From Halomonas alkalisoli (GTDB taxonomy: Bacteria > Pseudomonadota > Gammaproteobacteria > Pseudomonadales > Halomonadaceae): DNA of 64,000 nt. The stretch is from contig NZ_JAKCMI010000037.1 of NCBI RefSeq assembly GCF_021412585.1, forward strand, positions 203,734-267,733, given 5' to 3'. Numbering within the stretch: position 1 is the first letter of the stretch; every line of letters begins with the position of its first letter. The notes beneath the pieces were generated by a model. It was given only the letters and a program-made list of their open reading frames with translations, was not told the origin of the DNA and ran no database searches. Shown here piece by piece: positions 60,099 to 64,000 of this stretch. Both the position numbers and the translations under genes were made by a program.

Positions 60099-61499
60099 TT
60101 ATTTCAGAGACCCCGGAGCGCTGCGCGCCAGGTCATCCTCCTCGTCCCCCGGCTCGTCGTTCCAGCCGGGGGTGAGTTCGAGGCGGGCTCGCTCGACGAG
60201 CTCAGCGGGCAGCTCCTTCTTCACCGCCACCCCCAGCTCCTGGAACTCGGCGGTCTGCTTGATCAGGTTGGCACGGCCATTGACCAGCTGGCCCATGGCC
60301 CTGTCATAGCTGTCACGGGCCCCGTCCAGCTTCCTGCCCACGTCCTCCATGCTCTCCAGGAAGAGACGCAGCTTGTTGTAGAACTTCTCGGCACGGCTGG
60401 CCAGCTCGGCGCTGTGACGGCTCTGATCCTCGAAGCGCCACAGCTGGCGCACGATATTCAGGCTGGTGAGCAGCGTGGTGGGCGTCGCCACCAGGACGTT
60501 GTTCTCGATGGCCCGCTGGAAGAGCGACTCGTCGAACTTCAGTGCTTCCACATAGGCGGACTCCACCGGAATGAACATCACCACCACTTCCGGCGAGTTG
60601 AGCCCCGGCAGGTCGTAGTAGTGCTTGTCGGCCAGCTCGGCGATACGATCGCCTACTGCCCGGGCATGTTCGGCCAGCGCCTGCCCCCTCGCCACTTCCT
60701 CGTCCGCGTTCACGTACCGCACATAGGCGGATAGCGACGTCTTGGCATCGATGACCAGATGCTTGCCCTGGGGCAGGTAGACGATGGCATCGGGCCGCCG
60801 CCGCCCCTCCTCGGTAGCGAAGCTGACCTCGCGCTGGTAGTCCTTGCCGGCGCGCAGGCCGGAGCCCTCCAGCACGTTCTCGAGCATCAGCTCACCCCAG
60901 TTCCCCTGCACCTTCTTCTGCCCCTGAAGCGCCCGGGTAAGGCGGTCGGCCTGGTCGGTAATCTCGCGGTTGAGGCCCTGCAGATGCTTGAGTTCGGTGC
61001 GCAGGCTGGCGCGCTGCTCGGTGTCGAAGCGGTGGATGGATTCCACTTTTTCGCGAAAGCCCTTCATCTCGCTCTGGATAGGCTGCAACAAGCCGCTGAT
61101 ATGCTTCTGGGACAGCTCCGAGAAGGCCTTGCCCTTGCGTTCGAGTATCTCGTTGGCAAGGTTCTCGAACTCCTGCTTGAGCTGGTCGCGGCTGTCGCGC
61201 AACAGCGTTAGCTGCTCGGCGAAGTGCTGCTGCTTCTGCTCCAGCGTGGTAGCCAGGCGCGCCTCGCTTATCTGCACCTCACCCAGCATGCGCTGCGATT
61301 CATCGAGGCGTCGCTCGCGCTCGGCAAGCCGCTCGCGCAGCTCGGCCAGGGCGGCGGCGTGCCGTTGCGCATCGGCGCGCTGACGCCGGGCAGCGAACAG
61401 GCCGGCCAGGCCGAAGGCGAGCAGGAATGCCAGCAGCGCCGAGAGCGCCATGGCATAGCCGACGGGAAGGGAGTCCAGCAGTGTCGTCAGATCGGTCAA
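60099..61499 (-). CDS. rmuC: DNA recombination protein RmuC
   Basis: A 466-residue membrane-anchored protein with N-terminal helix (VGYAMALSALLAFLLAFGLAGLF), long coiled coil (about 40-140) and the C-terminal PD-(D/E)xK-like RmuC domain (GNWGELMLENVLEGSGLRAGKDYQRE, KHLVIDAKTSL). It limits inversions in E. coli; enzymatic activity is not shown. Convergent with the small DUF6435 gene. Confidence 0.94.
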   Translation of the reverse strand: MTDLTTLLDSLPVGYAMALSALLAFLLAFGLAGLFAARRQRADAQRHAAALAELRERLAERERRLDESQRMLGEVQISEARLATTLEQKQQHFAEQLTLLRDSRDQLKQEFENLANEILERKGKAFSELSQKHISGLLQPIQSEMKGFREKVESIHRFDTEQRASLRTELKHLQGLNREITDQADRLTRALQGQKKVQGNWGELMLENVLEGSGLRAGKDYQREVSFATEEGRRRPDAIVYLPQGKHLVIDAKTSLSAYVRYVNADEEVARGQALAEHARAVGDRIAELADKHYYDLPGLNSPEVVVMFIPVESAYVEALKFDESLFQRAIENNVLVATPTTLLTSLNIVRQLWRFEDQSRHSAELASRAEKFYNKLRLFLESMEDVGRKLDGARDSYDRAMGQLVNGRANLIKQTAEFQELGVAVKKELPAELVERARLELTPGWNDEPGDEEDDLARSAPGSLK

Positions 61500-61700
61500 G
61501 GGGCTTTCTCCTGCTGCAGCGCGAATGGGGCCGGGGCGAAAGTCTCCCCAAAACCGTCAGGCTTGTCACTGTTTACCCACGGATATCCTGCTTGAAGCCC
61601 CTGTGCCCTCATCGGCTTCGGTCGGGTCACGACCAGCGTGCAGTCGTCAACGCGAGGCCATGGTATCGTGAGTCTTCCGCGCCACTTAGCCTACGACTCC

Positions 61701-62516
61701 ATGCTCGATTTCCTTGCCCATTCCAAAAGCCTTGCCTGGCATCAGCAGCTGGCACGCCTGATGCGCACGGCGGCAGCGTCCGACTTTCCGGCCAGGCTCG
61801 ACCAATGCTTGCGCGAGCTCGTGGGCCACGAAACCGTCTTGATCAACGCCTATCGCGGCCGCCGCCGGCCACTGCTGATTCATGACGACTACCCCCTGCA
61901 TCGACGCGAACAGGGCATCGAGCGCTACCTGAGCAAGGCCTACCTGCTTGACCCCTTCTTCACGGCCGTGAGCGATGGCCTGGACCAGGGCGCCCACCGC
62001 CTGCGCGAACTGGCGCCGGACCGTTTCGAGGCCAGCGATTACTACGCTCACTACTACCGCGCCCTGGGCCTGGTAGATGAAGTCGGCATCTTTTGCCGGG
62101 TCGAAGAGGATGTGGTCATTGCCGTGTCGCTGGGCTTCGGAGTCACGTCGCCACCGCTGACCCGTCGCGCCCTGCAGGCCTTGCGTCACCTCTCACCCAT
62201 GATGGAAGCGCTGCTGGTCGAATACTGGAAATGGCAAGGAAGCCAGTTCCAGCAACGCCTGGCGGAGCAGGAACCGGTGGAAGCGGCCCTGGCCAGTTTC
62301 GGGGCCGGGGTACTGACGATGCGTGAGCAGGAGATCGTGCGTCTGCTGCTGGCTGGCCACTCGACGAAATCGGCAGCCCGAGAGCTCGACATCAGCGACG
62401 GTACTGTCAAGGTGCACCGCAAGCACATCTACCAGCGCCTCGAGGTCTCCAGCCAGTCGCAGCTGTTCCGGCTATTCCTCGATCACGTGGCGTTGGTCTC
62501 GCGCCAGCAGGCGTGA
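61701..62516 (+). CDS. LuxR-family transcriptional regulator
   Basis: A 271-residue regulator with a C-terminal LuxR helix-turn-helix (LTMREQEIVRLLLAGHSTKSAARELDISDGTVKVHRKHIYQRLEV, about residues 200-250). The N-terminal 190 residues have no PAS, REC or autoinducer motif I can name. Start ATG 61701 lacks a good Shine-Dalgarno; GTG 61668 has GAGG 10 nt upstream. Convergent with the dehydrogenase gene, so joint control is only a guess. Confidence 0.85.
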   Translation: MLDFLAHSKSLAWHQQLARLMRTAAASDFPARLDQCLRELVGHETVLINAYRGRRRPLLIHDDYPLHRREQGIERYLSKAYLLDPFFTAVSDGLDQGAHRLRELAPDRFEASDYYAHYYRALGLVDEVGIFCRVEEDVVIAVSLGFGVTSPPLTRRALQALRHLSPMMEALLVEYWKWQGSQFQQRLAEQEPVEAALASFGAGVLTMREQEIVRLLLAGHSTKSAARELDISDGTVKVHRKHIYQRLEVSSQSQLFRLFLDHVALVSRQQA

Positions 62517-62536
62517 TGACCGGCTGAAACGAGAAA

Positions 62537-62567
62537 GGCCGGCTCCGTAGACGAGAAGAAGCCGGCC
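62537..62567. terminator. Hairpin between luxR-type gene and aldehyde dehydrogenase
   Basis: GGCCGGCT paired with AGCCGGCC around a 15-base loop. On the minus strand a T-rich stretch follows, suggesting it terminates the dehydrogenase transcript. Confidence 0.6.
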
Positions 62568-62608
62568 AGAACGTTGATTCCCACGTCGATGCATCGCAGG
62601 AAGAGAAC

Positions 62609-64000
62609 TCAGGTCTCAAGCGCCATCCATACGCTCTTGAGGCTGGAGTACTCCTCCAGGCTGTGATGCGACTTGTCGCGACCGTTACCCGACTGCTTCA
62701 CGCCGCCGAAGGGCATGGTCTGGTCGCCCCCGGCCCAGTTGTTGACGAACACCTGGCCCGACTGCAGCCGCCGGGTCACGCGCATGATGCGGTCGATGTC
62801 CTGGCTCCACAGCCCCGCGGCAAGCCCGTAGGGCGTGTCGTTGGCCATCGCCACGGCCTCCTCCTCGCTGTCGAAGCCGAACACCGCCAGCACCGGGCCG
62901 AAGATCTCCTCGCGGCCGATGGTCATCTGTGGCGTGACGCCATCGAAGACCGTGGGCGGAATGAACAACCCCGGGCCGTCGATGGCCTGGCCACCGGTGC
63001 GCAGCCGCGCGCCCTCTTCCACACCCTGGCGGATGTAGTCGAGGATGCGCCGGTGCTGGGTCTCGTCGACGATGGCACCCATGAAGCTCTCGGGGTCGAG
63101 CGGATCGCCGGGCTGCATGGTCTCCGCCGCTTTCAATACGCGCTCGACGAACTCCTCGCGGATCGCGTTCTCCACCAGCAGCCGGGAGCCGGCGATGCAC
63201 ACCTCGCCCTGGTTGTGGAAGATCGCCGCGGCGGCGTGGCTCGCCACCCGGTCAAGCTCCTTGCAGTCGGCGAAGACGATATTGGGCGACTTGCCGCCGC
63301 ACTCCAGGTAGACCCGCTTGAGGTTGGACTGGCCGGCGTACTGCATCAGCTGCTTGCCCACCGCCGTGGAGCCGGTGAAGGCCAGGCAGTCGACTTCCAT
63401 GGAGAGCGCCAGCGCCTTGCCCACGGTATGGCCGAAGCCGGGCAGCACCTGGAACACCCCACGCGGTATCCCCGCGTCCTTCGCCAGTTGGGCCAGGCGC
63501 AGCGCCGAGAGCGGTGACTTCTCCGAGGGCTTGAGGATCACGCTGTTGCCGGCGGCCAGCGCCGGGGCGATCTTCCAGGCGGTCATCATCAGCGGGAAGT
63601 TCCACGGCACGATGGCCGCCACCACGCCGATGGGCTCGCGCAGCACCAGCGCCAGGGCGTCCTCGCCGGTGGGCGCCACCTCGCCGTAGAGCTTGTCGAT
63701 GCACTCGGCCTGGTAGCGGATACAGGCGATGGCACCATTCATGTCGCCCAGCGAGCTCGAAACCGGCTTGCCCATGTCCAGGGTATCGAGCAGCGCCAGC
63801 GCGTGCTTGTTGGCTTCCATCAGATCGGCCAGGCGCAGCAGCACCTTCTTGCGCTTGCTCGGCGCCAGGCGGGACCACTCGCCGCCGGCGAAGGCCGCCC
63901 GGGCCGCGGTCACGGCCAGCTCGGCATCGACGGCGTCGCAGCTTGCCACCTGGGCCAGGATCTCGTTTGTCGCCGGGTTGCGCGACTCGAAGGTGTCGCC
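62609..64000 (-). CDS. PuuC-like aldehyde dehydrogenase (5' end beyond window)
   Basis: NAD(P)+-dependent aldehyde dehydrogenase of the ALDH superfamily. 463 residues are present, open through position 64000 (first visible residues GDTFESRNPATNEILAQV), so only a short N-terminus of a protein near 495 residues is missing. Catalytic ECGGKSPNIVF (Glu) and HNQGEVCIAGSRL (Cys) are intact. The sequence is closest in type to gamma-glutamyl-gamma-aminobutyraldehyde dehydrogenase PuuC; other ALDHs cannot be excluded. The convergent LuxR-type gene lies downstream. Confidence 0.9.
   Translation of the reverse strand, partial: GDTFESRNPATNEILAQVASCDAVDAELAVTAARAAFAGGEWSRLAPSKRKKVLLRLADLMEANKHALALLDTLDMGKPVSSSLGDMNGAIACIRYQAECIDKLYGEVAPTGEDALALVLREPIGVVAAIVPWNFPLMMTAWKIAPALAAGNSVILKPSEKSPLSALRLAQLAKDAGIPRGVFQVLPGFGHTVGKALALSMEVDCLAFTGSTAVGKQLMQYAGQSNLKRVYLECGGKSPNIVFADCKELDRVASHAAAAIFHNQGEVCIAGSRLLVENAIREEFVERVLKAAETMQPGDPLDPESFMGAIVDETQHRRILDYIRQGVEEGARLRTGGQAIDGPGLFIPPTVFDGVTPQMTIGREEIFGPVLAVFGFDSEEEAVAMANDTPYGLAAGLWSQDIDRIMRVTRRLQSGQVFVNNWAGGDQTMPFGGVKQSGNGRDKSHHSLEEYSSLKSVWMALET

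Overview
This window looks like chromosomal core DNA from a high-GC halophilic gammaproteobacterium of the Halomonas/Chromohalobacter type (family Halomonadaceae). The evidence is the gene content, the strong GC bias at third codon positions, a Pseudomonas-like gene order with local differences, and a small DUF6435-type protein. No tRNA, rRNA, CRISPR array, prophage or insertion sequence was seen. Almost all coding space is occupied by conserved housekeeping genes. The genus is an inference from overall character, not from a marker gene.

Layout. (1) 1-12144, minus strand: the division/cell-wall (dcw) cluster in transcription order rsmH-ftsL-ftsI-murE-murF-mraY-murD-ftsW-murG-murC, with many overlapping start/stop pairs. 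It is headed by the RNase P RNA gene rnpB (12247-12611) instead of the usual mraZ. (2) 12684-18228: rsmI, then divergent lpoA-yraN-diaA-dolP, then sspA-sspB. (3) 18377-22042: the bc1 complex operon petABC and the ribosomal operon rplM-rpsI. (4) 22201-26165: zapE, zapG, a Nif3-like gene and degS/algW. (5) 26295-33214: one long minus-strand run mlaFEDCB-ibaG-murA-hisG-hisD, joining lipid transport, peptidoglycan precursor synthesis and histidine synthesis. (6) 33356-41557, plus strand: yrbG-kdsD-kdsC-lptC-lptA-lptB-rpoN-hpf-ptsN-rapZ-npr, covering KDO and LPS export, sigma-54 and the nitrogen PTS. (7) 41603-53864: pmbA, yjgA, tldD-yhdP-rng-maf and mreBCD. (8) 54046-57298: gatCAB. (9) 57365-64000: the more accessory end, with an XRE-cupin regulator, a chemoreceptor, a 54-residue protein, rmuC, a LuxR-type regulator and a truncated PuuC-like aldehyde dehydrogenase.

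Taken together the window encodes much of envelope construction: peptidoglycan precursors (murA, murC-G, mraY), septal and lateral synthesis (ftsW, ftsI, lpoA, mreBCD), LPS export (kdsCD, lptABC), and phospholipid homeostasis (mla, yhdP, dolP). Envelope stress sensing (degS) and translation or respiration genes lie in between.

I did not find a new multi-gene system. The observations most worth a second look are small and regulatory: two tandem sigma-54-type elements just upstream of rpoN; mreC apparently starting at an AUU codon; a highly structured 189-nt gap inside mreBCD; a perfect palindrome carrying TACAAT boxes on both strands between nif3 and degS; a TGTACA array ahead of the chemoreceptor; a 9-base homopolymer in the start region of murC; and the absence of mraZ and hisC from positions they hold in Pseudomonas.
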